Under the pieces are notes generated by a model, which searched no databases, was not told where the DNA came from, and saw only the letters and a list, made by a program, of their open reading frames with translations. A program made the position numbers and the translations under genes. DNA of 11,566 bases from Pseudomonadota bacterium (GTDB lineage: Bacteria > Pseudomonadota > Alphaproteobacteria > Sphingomonadales > Sphingomonadaceae). The stretch's first letter is position 1; each line of letters starts with the position of its first letter. Below are positions 5,584-11,566 of the stretch, piece by piece. The DNA is taken from contig JAEWCK010000119.1 in NCBI GenBank assembly GCA_023390675.1, positions 1 to 11,566 of the forward strand, given 5' to 3'.

Positions 5584-7476
5584 ATGAATCGTGCGCTCGC
5601 GCTTGCAGCCCTGCTCGCCGCCGTCTCCAGCCCCGCCTTCGCGCAGAATTCGGCGCCGCAGCCTTCGGCGTTCGTCGATACGATCCCGGCCCCGCGCGAT
5701 GTCGCCTATCCGGGCACGATCACGCTCGACATCGACGCGACCAACACGCAGCAGGGCATCTTCTCGGTCAAGGAGACGATTCCGGTCACCAAAAGCGGGC
5801 ACATGGTCCTGCTCTATCCGAAATGGCTGCCGGGCAAGCACGGCCCGCGCGGCGAGATCGAGAAGCTGGCGGGCCTTCAGATCCGCGCGAACGGCAAGCG
5901 CGTCGAATGGAAGCGCGATCCGGTCGACGTCTTCGCCTTCCACATCGACGTGCCCGCGGGCGCGAAGAAGCTCGACCTCGAATTCCAGTTCATCTCGGCG
6001 ACGGTGCCCGACCAGGGGCGCATCGTGATGACGCCCAATGTGATGAGCCTCCAGTTCAATTCGATGAGCCTCTATCCGGCGGGCTATTTCACGCGGCGAA
6101 TCCCGATCAAGGCGTCGGTCAAATATCCCGACGGCTGGACCGCCGCGTCGGGGCTTCCGTCGAAGGCGACAGGATCGGTCTACAGCTATGACAAGACCGA
6201 TTACGACACGCTGGTCGATTCGCCGGCGATCGCGGGACGCTATTATCGCGCCTTCGAGCTGAGCCCCCGCGTGACGCTCGATATCGTCGCGGACAGTGCC
6301 GAGGAGCTCGACGCCAAGCCCGAGCAGATCGAGGCGTTCAAGCGGCTGGTCGATCAGGCGGTCAAGAATTTCGGGTCGCAGCAATACGACCATTACCACT
6401 TCCTGTTCTCGATCAGCGACACGCTGGGCGGGATCGGGCTCGAGCATCATCGCAGCACCGAGATCGGCGGACGGCCGGGCTTCTTCGCCAAGTGGGACGA
6501 GAACAGCGGCGGCCGCAACGTCTTCCCGCACGAATATACGCACAGCTGGGACGGCAAGTACCGCCGCGGCGCGGACCTGTGGACGCCGGACTTCCGCACC
6601 CCGATGCGGGGCTCGCTGCTCTGGGTCTATGAGGGCCAGACCCAGTTCTGGGGCTATGTCCTGCAGGCGCGCTCGGGGCTGGTGAGCAAGGCCGACACGC
6701 TCGAGGCCTATGCGAGCATCATGGCGAGCCTCGACAACCGTCCCGCGCGCGAGTGGCGCCCGATGGGCGACACCACCAACGATCCGGTGATCACGCCGCG
6801 CGCGCCCAAGGGCTGGGTGAGCTGGCAGCGCTCGGAGGACTATTACAACGAAGGCCTGCTCATCTGGATGGAAGTCGATTCGATCCTGCGCGAGCAATCG
6901 AAGGGAACCAGGTCGATCGACGACTTCGCCCAGGCCTTCTTCAAGGGCCGCGACGGCGATTATGGCGAAGTCACCTACACGTTCGACGATGTGGTGCGCA
7001 CGCTCGAGGGCATCCAGCCGGGCTATGACTGGCGCAAGCTGCTCGACGAGCGCGTCAACAAGGTCTCGACGCGCGCGCCACTGAGCGGATTCGAGCGCAA
7101 CGGCTACAAGCTGATCTACAACGATACGCCCAACAAGACGGGGCGCGGCCCGTTCACCGATCTCGCTTATTCGCTCGGGCTGGTGCTCGGACCGAGAGGC
7201 ATCTCGTCGGTGGCGTGGGACAGCCCCGCGTTCAATGCCGGGATGGACCTGGGCGACGAGATCGTCGCGGTAAACGGCATGGCCTATTCGAGCGACCGGC
7301 TGAAGGACGCGGTCAAGGATGCGAAGGGATCGAAGGAGCCGATCCGGCTGCTCCTGAAGAGCGGCGACCGCTACCGCGAAGTCGCCATCGACTATCATGG
7401 CGGGCTGCGCTATCCGCACCTCGAAAAGATCGGCGAAGGAGAGGCCGGTCTCGACAAGCTGCTCCAGCCTAAATGA
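5584..7476 (+). CDS. Secreted M61-family aminopeptidase with PDZ domain
   Basis: This is a zinc metallopeptidase of family M61, whose founding glycyl aminopeptidase came from Sphingomonas capsulata and prefers N-terminal Gly or Ala. The 630-residue product begins with a signal peptide (MNRALALAALLAAVSSPAFA, cut before QNSAPQ), so it is periplasmic or secreted. An N-terminal beta-rich domain (about 30-200) is followed by the catalytic domain. The zinc motif is HEYTH at residues 316-320, and the probable third ligand is Glu350 in VYEGQTQFWG. A conserved GGIGLEHH segment precedes it. A PDZ domain (about 525-608) includes SPAFNAGMDLGDEIVAVNG and probably binds peptide tails. Length is normal and all catalytic residues are present. 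The start is set by AGGAGG. The gene is divergent from the ICMT-like gene, and ppa follows after 34 bases. The family is secure; the physiological substrate is unknown. Confidence 0.94.
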   Translation: MNRALALAALLAAVSSPAFAQNSAPQPSAFVDTIPAPRDVAYPGTITLDIDATNTQQGIFSVKETIPVTKSGHMVLLYPKWLPGKHGPRGEIEKLAGLQIRANGKRVEWKRDPVDVFAFHIDVPAGAKKLDLEFQFISATVPDQGRIVMTPNVMSLQFNSMSLYPAGYFTRRIPIKASVKYPDGWTAASGLPSKATGSVYSYDKTDYDTLVDSPAIAGRYYRAFELSPRVTLDIVADSAEELDAKPEQIEAFKRLVDQAVKNFGSQQYDHYHFLFSISDTLGGIGLEHHRSTEIGGRPGFFAKWDENSGGRNVFPHEYTHSWDGKYRRGADLWTPDFRTPMRGSLLWVYEGQTQFWGYVLQARSGLVSKADTLEAYASIMASLDNRPAREWRPMGDTTNDPVITPRAPKGWVSWQRSEDYYNEGLLIWMEVDSILREQSKGTRSIDDFAQAFFKGRDGDYGEVTYTFDDVVRTLEGIQPGYDWRKLLDERVNKVSTRAPLSGFERNGYKLIYNDTPNKTGRGPFTDLAYSLGLVLGPRGISSVAWDSPAFNAGMDLGDEIVAVNGMAYSSDRLKDAVKDAKGSKEPIRLLLKSGDRYREVAIDYHGGLRYPHLEKIGEGEAGLDKLLQPK

Positions 7477-7510
7477 GGCGGAGCGCATCAGCTCACACAC
7501 AGGGTAAGAC

Positions 7511-8053
7511 ATGCGTATCGACTTGATTCCGGTGGGTGACGATCCGCCGAACAGCCTCAATGTGATCATCGAAGTCCCGACGGGCGGCGAGCCGGTGAAG
7601 TACGAGTTCGACAAGGCTTCGGGCGCGCTGTTCGTGGATCGCATCCTCCACACGCCGATGCGCTATCCGGCGAATTACGGCTTCGTGCCGCACACGCTTT
7701 CGCCCGACGGCGATCCGCTCGATGCGCTCGTCATCGCGCGCTCGCCCTTCGTGCCGGGCTGCGTGGTGCGCGCGCGGCCGATCGGCGTTCTCAAGCTCGA
7801 GGACGAGGCCGGCGGCGACGAGAAGCTCGTCTGCGTGCCGGTCGACACCACCTTCCCTTATTATTCGGACGTCGGCGAGCGGCAGGATTTGCCCTCGATC
7901 GTGCTCCAGCAGATCGAGCACTTCTTCAAGCACTACAAGGACCTCGAGTCCGAGAAGTGGGTGCGGATCGGCCAGTGGGGCGACGCGGAGGAAGCGCGCC
8001 GGATCGTGCTCGAAGCGATCGCGGCCGCCGAAAAGGCCAGGGAGGCCGCCTGA
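7511..8053 (+). CDS. ppa: Inorganic pyrophosphatase (family I)
   Basis: This soluble cytosolic Mg-dependent enzyme hydrolyses pyrophosphate to two phosphates and so pulls nucleotide, DNA, RNA and protein synthesis forward. The 180-residue product has normal length for bacterial hexameric enzymes. The family signature DGDPLDAL is at residues 66-73, giving the metal-binding Asp66, Asp68 and Asp71, with further metal ligands Asp98 and Asp103 in EDEAGGDEK. Other active-site residues by comparison with E. coli are Glu21, Lys30, Glu32, Arg44 and Tyr56. The start at ATG 7511 follows AGGG with a 6-base gap, and MRIDLIPVGDDPP is a typical alphaproteobacterial N-terminus. It follows the M61 gene by 34 bases and its stop TGA overlaps the likely start of the next membrane-protein gene, suggesting translational coupling. 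Confidence 0.97.
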   Translation: MRIDLIPVGDDPPNSLNVIIEVPTGGEPVKYEFDKASGALFVDRILHTPMRYPANYGFVPHTLSPDGDPLDALVIARSPFVPGCVVRARPIGVLKLEDEAGGDEKLVCVPVDTTFPYYSDVGERQDLPSIVLQQIEHFFKHYKDLESEKWVRIGQWGDAEEARRIVLEAIAAAEKAREAA

Positions 8054-8742
8054 GCAGCGCGCCGGCCTGGCGAGTCTGTGCGCTTGCCGGGCTGGCGACG
8101 CTCGTGGCGTCGATGGCGTTCGGGCGAATTCCGGATCTTGTGCCGTGCGGCCCCTCAAGTGGCGCGAGCGCGATCATCGGCTTCGAGCTTTCGCGCACCA
8201 CCGCCGAGCTTTCCGCGTTGTTCGGCGGCGAACCCTGCACGAGCAGGCTGATAGCGGCGCAGCGATCGGCGCTGTGGCTCGATATGCTGGGCTTCATCCC
8301 CGCCTATACGATCTTCCTGCTCTCGGCCGTGGTCGCGCTACGCAAGTCGAGCCTCGGCCTCGCACTTGTCGGCTTCAACCTGTTCCTCTTCGCCGGTGCG
8401 CTCGACGAAATCGAGGGGCTGGTGATGTTCAAGATCATGGCCAACATGCCGGGCAACCCCCACCTGTTCGACGGGTTGTTCTGGACGGTGCGGCCCAAGT
8501 TCGCGCTGCTCGGATTCGGCGAGACGCTGCTCGCACTGATGCTGTGGCGCGGACCGCTGCTCGCCAAGATCGCGAGTGGAACGCTGCTCGCGGGCGGGCT
8601 CGTGTCGCTGCGCTACCTGTTCTTCGATCCGCACGCGCCCGCGATGATGCGCGGGCATAGCATCGCCTGGACCGCGTTGCTGCTCGTCGCGCTGGCAGGC
8701 GCGGTGCGGCCAGCGCTGGTGATGCGGACGACAAGCGACTAG
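8050..8742 (+). CDS. Unrecognised six-helix membrane protein, non-ATG start
   Basis: I do not recognise the family. From CTG 8050 the product would be 230 residues with about six hydrophobic segments: residues 8-25, 76-97, 102-118, 150-166, 175-191 and 205-222. A polar loop between the first two (about 26-73) holds Cys33 and Cys63, which could form a disulfide if periplasmic. The third segment ends in acidic ALDEIEG. The start is uncertain, as there is no ATG near the expected N-terminus. CTG 8050 overlaps the ppa stop as CTGA, four bases after AGGGAGG (8039-8045), and keeps the first helix whole. The alternatives are GTG 7957, deep inside ppa, and GTG 8104 or ATG 8113, which would cut into helix 1. 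Codon bias and the hydrophobic pattern support a real gene. It is probably translated together with ppa, and DUF1345 follows after 9 bases. Confidence 0.65.
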   Translation: MSSAPAWRVCALAGLATLVASMAFGRIPDLVPCGPSSGASAIIGFELSRTTAELSALFGGEPCTSRLIAAQRSALWLDMLGFIPAYTIFLLSAVVALRKSSLGLALVGFNLFLFAGALDEIEGLVMFKIMANMPGNPHLFDGLFWTVRPKFALLGFGETLLALMLWRGPLLAKIASGTLLAGGLVSLRYLFFDPHAPAMMRGHSIAWTALLLVALAGAVRPALVMRTTSD

Positions 8743-8751
8743 GCTCGCGCG

Positions 8752-9402
8752 ATGGGGCGCAAACGGCATCGCAGCATCGGCAACATCGTCGCACCGCCGC
8801 GCTTCCTGCTGTTCCTGGCGGTGACCGCGGCGGCGACCTGGTTCGCGGTGCCTCTGCTCGGGACGCGCTTCGGCGTGATGGTGGGGTTCGACGCAGGCGC
8901 GCTCGTCTTCTTCGTCTCATGCCTGTCACTGCTTGGACACGAGGCCGAGCGGATGCGCATCTCGGCCTGCCGCAACGACGGCAACCGGCTCGTGCTGCTC
9001 GTTGTCACCGGGGCGGTCTCGCTCGCCATTCTCGCTTCGATCGCGAGCGAGCTGATGAGCAACGCCGTGGCGCATCCCTGGGCGCTGCCGTTGATCATCG
9101 GGACGCTGGTGATCAGCTGGACCTTCAGCAACCTGATCTACACGCTGCACTATGCACACCTCTTTTACACCGAGACGCGCGGTGGCGGCGATTCTGGCGG
9201 GCTGCAATTCCCCGAGACCCCCGAACCCGATTACTGGGACTTCATCTATTTCGCCTTCTGCCTGGGCATGACCTTCCAGACCAGCGACGTGACGGTGACG
9301 ACGGGGCGGCTTCGCCGCGTGGTGACCGCGCATTGCATGGCGGCGTTCGTCTTCAACCTTGGCATTATCGCCTTCAGCATCAACGTGCTGGGCGGCGGCT
9401 AG
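8752..9402 (+). CDS. DUF1345 membrane protein
   Basis: The 216-residue product matches the DUF1345 family of small bacterial inner-membrane proteins of unknown function. Visible family features are GFDAGALVFF (residues 45-54), a central LIYTLHYAHLFY (128-139), and the conserved end GGLQFPETPEPDYWDFIYFAFCLGMTFQTSDVTV (positions 149-182), followed by RLRR and a final helix. About six hydrophobic segments are present: 18-36, 44-61, 79-98, 110-128, 163-178 and 195-213. The N-terminus is basic (MGRKRHR), favouring a cytosolic start. ATG 8752 has only a weak AGG upstream and lies nine bases after the preceding stop, so translation may depend on the upstream gene. Its stop TAG overlaps the stop of the convergent TfoX-domain gene in a shared CTAG. 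The family call is confident; the biochemical role is unknown. Confidence 0.88.
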   Translation: MGRKRHRSIGNIVAPPRFLLFLAVTAAATWFAVPLLGTRFGVMVGFDAGALVFFVSCLSLLGHEAERMRISACRNDGNRLVLLVVTGAVSLAILASIASELMSNAVAHPWALPLIIGTLVISWTFSNLIYTLHYAHLFYTETRGGGDSGGLQFPETPEPDYWDFIYFAFCLGMTFQTSDVTVTTGRLRRVVTAHCMAAFVFNLGIIAFSINVLGGG

Positions 9403-9758
9403 GCCTTTTTCGCCTTGGGCTTCTTCCGCGGCGCGCGCAGGCCCGCGGCGAGGCCGAGCGCGGCCCATTCGCGCATCGCATCCGGATCGTCGTGCACGTC
9501 GGCGGGGCCGCGGCGATAGTTCATCCGCTCGGTGCGGCCGTCGCTACCGGTGAAGGTGAAATGGTCGCAGCCCGCTTCGTCCCAGACCGGATTGCTTGTC
9601 GCATCGGACTTGAACCAGATGTCGCTCTCGTCGACCACGGCGAAGATCTGGCCGTCGCAATAGAGCGTCGCGGCGCCCATCATCTGGCGCATCGTGATGG
9701 TGCCCATCGGCTCGAGCGCTTCCTTCGCCCATTCGACGAGGCCGGAATCGAACGCCAT
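9399..9758 (-). CDS. TfoX N-terminal-domain protein
   Basis: The 119-residue product carries the TfoX N-terminal domain: MRQMMGAATLYCDGQIFAVV (residues 23-42), a DIWFK strand, and MNYRRGPADV followed by a helix DPDAMREWAALGLAAG. It lacks the separate C-terminal helix-hairpin-helix domain of the full competence regulator TfoX/Sxy, so a direct role in competence should not be assumed. Stand-alone TfoX-N proteins are frequent and poorly understood. The last ten residues (RKKPKAKKA) are strongly basic and might contact nucleic acid. ATG 9758 overlaps the stop of the SMR gene by one base (TGATG), implying translational coupling as the last gene of the minus-strand string. Its stop overlaps the convergent DUF1345 stop. 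Confidence 0.85.
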   Translation of the reverse strand: MAFDSGLVEWAKEALEPMGTITMRQMMGAATLYCDGQIFAVVDESDIWFKSDATSNPVWDEAGCDHFTFTGSDGRTERMNYRRGPADVHDDPDAMREWAALGLAAGLRAPRKKPKAKKA

Positions 9759-10078
9759 CAGTGCCCCGCCGACAGCTTCAGGCCCGCGATGCAGGCGACG
9801 ACGCCGAGGATCAGCAGAGAGCGCACCAGCGTGAAGGGTTCGCCGAACCAGATCATCCCGACGATCACCGTGCCGAGCGCGCCGATCCCGCCCCATACCG
9901 CATAGGCCGTGCCCATCGGGATCGAGCGCGCGGCGGCTTCGAGCAGCCCCATCGACAGCGTCACCGAGGCGAGGAAACCCATTGTCCAGGGAATGTTCCG
10001 GAAGCCGTCGACGAAGCGCAGACACGTAGTGAAGCCGACCTCGAAGCAGCCGCCGAGGATGAGCAGGAGCCAAGCCAT
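9758..10078 (-). CDS. Small multidrug resistance (SMR) transporter, SugE/Gdx-like
   Basis: The 106-residue product has four membrane helices, the standard SMR size. The essential proton- and substrate-binding glutamate of helix 1 is Glu13 in LLLILGGCFEVG. Residues 56-62, GTAYAVW, and the following GGIGALG are the SMR signature, and GLKLSAGH is the usual C-terminal end. The pattern is closer to the SugE/Gdx branch (guanidinium exporters) than to EmrE. However, helix 1 after Glu13 reads GFTTCLR instead of the Trp-containing SugE sequence, so the substrate is uncertain. Such proteins act as antiparallel homodimers in the inner membrane and exchange substrate for protons. The gene overlaps its neighbours by one base on both sides (TGATG at start and end), between the GNAT and TfoX-domain genes. 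No guanidine riboswitch is visible upstream, since the coding regions abut. Confidence 0.88.
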   Translation of the reverse strand: MAWLLLILGGCFEVGFTTCLRFVDGFRNIPWTMGFLASVTLSMGLLEAAARSIPMGTAYAVWGGIGALGTVIVGMIWFGEPFTLVRSLLILGVVACIAGLKLSAGH

Positions 10079-10557
10079 CAGCTGCGCCCCGCCAGCCGCA
10101 CGAGCGCGTCGCCCGAGACACGCTGGATGGTCCATTCGTCCATAGCCTCGGCGCCCATCGCGCGGTAGAAATCGATCGCGGGCGTGTTCCAGTCGAGCAC
10201 CGACCATTCGAAGCGTCCGCAGCCGCGATCGAGCGCGAGCCCGGCGAGGTGGCGGAGCAGCGCCTTGCCCGCACCCTTCCCTCGCGCGCCTGGCCGGACA
10301 AAGAGGTCCTCGAGATACAGGCTCGGCCGGCCGGTCCAGGTCGAGAAATTGTGGAAGAACAGCGCGAATCCGACCGACAGGCCTTCAACCTCGACGATCA
10401 CCGCCTCGGCATGCGGCTTCGCGCCGAACAACGCATCGGCGAGCATCGGCTCGGTCGCGGTCACGGCATCGGGCTCGCGCTCATATTCAGCGAGCTCGCG
10501 CACCAGCGCGAGGATCAGCGGGATGTCCGCAGACGTAGCGGGGCGAATCTGGATCAT
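10078..10557 (-). CDS. GNAT acetyltransferase, SSAT-like
   Basis: The 159-residue product is a single GNAT domain that would move an acetyl group from acetyl-CoA to an amine. It starts MIQIRPATSADIPLILALV. The acetyl-CoA loop is RPGARGKGAG (residues 88-97), after strand LYLEDLFV. The layout follows eukaryotic spermidine/spermine and thialysine acetyltransferases unusually well: IRPAT, ELAEYE (21-26), VGFALFF, LYLEDLFV, then WNTPAIDFYRAMGA (123-136) and a final W. The substrate may therefore be a polyamine or similar primary amine; this is a pattern-based inference, and a generic GNAT is the alternative. ATG 10557 overlaps the EamA stop as ATGA, and its own stop overlaps the SMR start by one base, so it sits between two exporters in a tightly coupled string. 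Confidence 0.87.
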   Translation of the reverse strand: MIQIRPATSADIPLILALVRELAEYEREPDAVTATEPMLADALFGAKPHAEAVIVEVEGLSVGFALFFHNFSTWTGRPSLYLEDLFVRPGARGKGAGKALLRHLAGLALDRGCGRFEWSVLDWNTPAIDFYRAMGAEAMDEWTIQRVSGDALVRLAGRS

Positions 10558-11450
10558 GCGAGCGCGGGCTCCGGTTCGAGGGGCGGGCCGCGGCGCGCGG
10601 CGAGCAGGCAGCCCGCGACGATCAGCAGCGTGCCGGCTATGGTAAGGACCGTCAGCGGCTCGCGGAAGAAGATCCAGCCCATGATCGCCGCCCATATGAA
10701 GGCAGTGTATTCGACCGTGAGCAGTATCTGCGCCTCGGCGCGGGCATAGGCCCAGGAAAGCAGCATCAGCGAGACGAGCGCGAGCGCCGCGGCGGCGACG
10801 ATCTGGGGCCATTGCCCCGGCTCGGGCGCAGTCAGCAGCCAGGGCGCGGGGAGGCAGAAGAAGCCGAGGATGATCCAGTTCTGGAAGAAGGCGATCTCGA
10901 CCGGCTTGGCGTGCTGCGCCTGATGCCGCGCGATGACGAGGTTGACTGCATAGAAGGTCGCCGAGATTAGTACCGCCGCCATGCCGAGCAAGGTCTCGCG
11001 GTTGTGCGTCCCGCCGACCTGGCCCGAGAGGATCACGCCGACCCCCGCGAGCCCGAGCAGCGAGCCGAGCACCGAGCGCGCGCCGATCTTCTCGTGGAGG
11101 AAGATGGCGGCTAGCGCGAGCGCGATCAGCGGCGCGATGAAAGTGAGCGCCACTGCTTCTGCGAGGGGCACGCGGGCGATCCCCCAGAAGAAGGCGATCG
11201 CCATCACTGCGATGATCGCGCTGCGGACGAAGTGAATCCACAGTATCCGGCGCGGCGGCATGCGGGGCTTCGAGAGCGCGAACAACGGCGTCATGAGCGC
11301 CGCGCCGGCGACCATTCGCCAGAACAAGGCGGCATAGGCGCCGATGGCGAGCGCGAGGCCCTTCATCACGGCATCCATCACCGAATAGAGCGCGATGCCT
11401 GCGCAGGCGGCGAGAAAGGCAGCGGTGACGGAGGCGCGCATCGCCAGCAT
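10554..11450 (-). CDS. EamA-family drug/metabolite transporter
   Basis: The 298-residue product is an inner-membrane protein of ten helices made of two EamA repeats, about residues 13-142 and 153-284. Each repeat ends with the usual acidic turn: FLHEKIG at 117-123 and FFREPLT at 261-267. Helix features include VMDAVMKGLA and FWRMVAGAALMTPLFAL. The family exports amino acids, nucleosides, drugs and other small metabolites, and the substrate cannot be read from sequence. Two starts are possible, ATG 11450 (MLAMRAS) and ATG 11441 (MRAS); neither has a clear ribosome-binding site, so the longer is given. It begins 11 bases after the stop of the upstream partial gene. Its TGA overlaps the GNAT start by four bases, so it heads the coupled set EamA-GNAT-SMR-TfoX. 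Confidence 0.92.
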   Translation of the reverse strand: MLAMRASVTAAFLAACAGIALYSVMDAVMKGLALAIGAYAALFWRMVAGAALMTPLFALSKPRMPPRRILWIHFVRSAIIAVMAIAFFWGIARVPLAEAVALTFIAPLIALALAAIFLHEKIGARSVLGSLLGLAGVGVILSGQVGGTHNRETLLGMAAVLISATFYAVNLVIARHQAQHAKPVEIAFFQNWIILGFFCLPAPWLLTAPEPGQWPQIVAAAALALVSLMLLSWAYARAEAQILLTVEYTAFIWAAIMGWIFFREPLTVLTIAGTLLIVAGCLLAARRGPPLEPEPALA

Positions 11451-11461
11451 GACGGCGACCG

Positions 11462-11566
11462 TCAGGCTTCGGAGGAGTCGCGGGAATCGGGCAGGACGAG
11501 CCCGCCGATCTCGAGCGCATCGATTCGCAGCCGGTGAATCCGCGCCCTGCCGATGCGGAGCTGCCC
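11462..11566 (-). CDS. C-terminal end of an unrecognised gene
   Basis: This is the last 34 codons of a gene entering from the right edge and ending at TGA 11464-11462. The visible part reads GQLRIGRARIHRLRIDALEI, then GGLVLPDSRDSSEA. It shows a marked alternation of hydrophobic and Arg residues (RIGRARIHRLRIDALEIGG), suggesting stacked short beta strands or a repeat, and an acidic-polar tail. Third positions are almost all G or C, as in the neighbouring real genes, which supports coding. It ends 11 bases before the EamA start on the same strand, so it is probably co-transcribed. No family can be named from this fragment. Confidence 0.55.
   Translation of the reverse strand, partial: GQLRIGRARIHRLRIDALEIGGLVLPDSRDSSEA

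Noticed and set aside
5524..7653. Very long minus-strand open frame (709 codons) covering the M61 gene and entering ppa
   Set aside because: It has low-complexity R/D/E/A/V composition, no motif, and crosses two solid genes and the divergent promoter region; it is a by-product of high GC.
9399..9758. Competence regulator (tfoX/sxy)
   Set aside because: Only the N-terminal domain is present and no other competence gene is nearby, so the regulatory function is not supported.
10078..11520. Single 480-codon minus-strand frame read as one protein ending in a GNAT domain
   Set aside because: Only the last 159 residues are protein-like. The upstream part is the out-of-frame shadow of the EamA gene, and ATG 10557 in an ATGA overlap gives the proper GNAT start.
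1..11566. CRISPR array, tRNA/rRNA, insertion sequence, phage or toxin-antitoxin genes
   Set aside because: No spaced repeats, tRNA-like foldable segments, transposase or integrase motifs, or terminal repeats were found, and genes fill almost the whole window.

Overview
The window is a gene-dense stretch of a high-GC chromosome, most likely from an alphaproteobacterium of the sphingomonad group (Sphingomonas, Sphingopyxis or Novosphingobium type). This rests on the strong G/C third-position bias, a plant-type glutamate-cysteine ligase, a UbiA-type quinone prenyltransferase, a PDZ-containing M61 aminopeptidase (a family first studied in Sphingomonas capsulata), and a CtrA-like box. No rRNA, tRNA, CRISPR array, insertion sequence or prophage was seen. 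No stretch over 125 bases lacks a gene. The content is largely ordinary housekeeping chromosome, and no clear new defence, mobile or biosynthetic system was found.

Layout. (1) 1-1193, minus strand: ubiA (ubiquinone prenylation), followed downstream by the 5' end of a pmbA/tldD-family gene cut by the window edge; a small perfect inverted repeat lies between them. (2) 1307-4163, plus strand: an exported EF-hand protein with a Gly/Arg-rich tail, rsmE (16S rRNA m3U1498 methyltransferase) and gshA (glutathione synthesis), closely spaced and possibly co-transcribed. A GC-rich inverted repeat covers the gshA ribosome-binding site. (3) 4160-5461, minus strand: a 433-residue membrane protein with a C-terminal isoprenylcysteine-methyltransferase-like domain, tail to tail with gshA through a shared CTAG. 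(4) 5462-5583: divergent control region with a CtrA-like motif and an imperfect dyad. (5) 5584-9402, plus strand: secreted M61 aminopeptidase, inorganic pyrophosphatase (ppa), an unrecognised six-helix membrane protein that lacks an ordinary start codon, and a DUF1345 membrane protein. (6) 9399-11566, minus strand: an overlapping gene string read right to left: a partial unknown gene, an EamA transporter, an SSAT-like GNAT acetyltransferase, an SMR (SugE/Gdx-like) transporter and a TfoX-N-domain protein.

Functionally, the left half holds cofactor and redox genes (ubiquinone, glutathione) with rRNA modification. The right-hand minus cluster is the most suggestive unit. Two drug/metabolite-superfamily exporters bracket an acetyltransferase resembling spermidine/spermine acetyltransferase, and successive genes overlap by 1-4 bases. 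An amine-modification-and-export role is a reasonable but unproven reading. Other points worth checking are the gshA leader hairpin, the CtrA-like site, the CTG/GTG start problem at 8050, and two independent convergent pairs that each share the tetranucleotide CTAG as overlapping stops.
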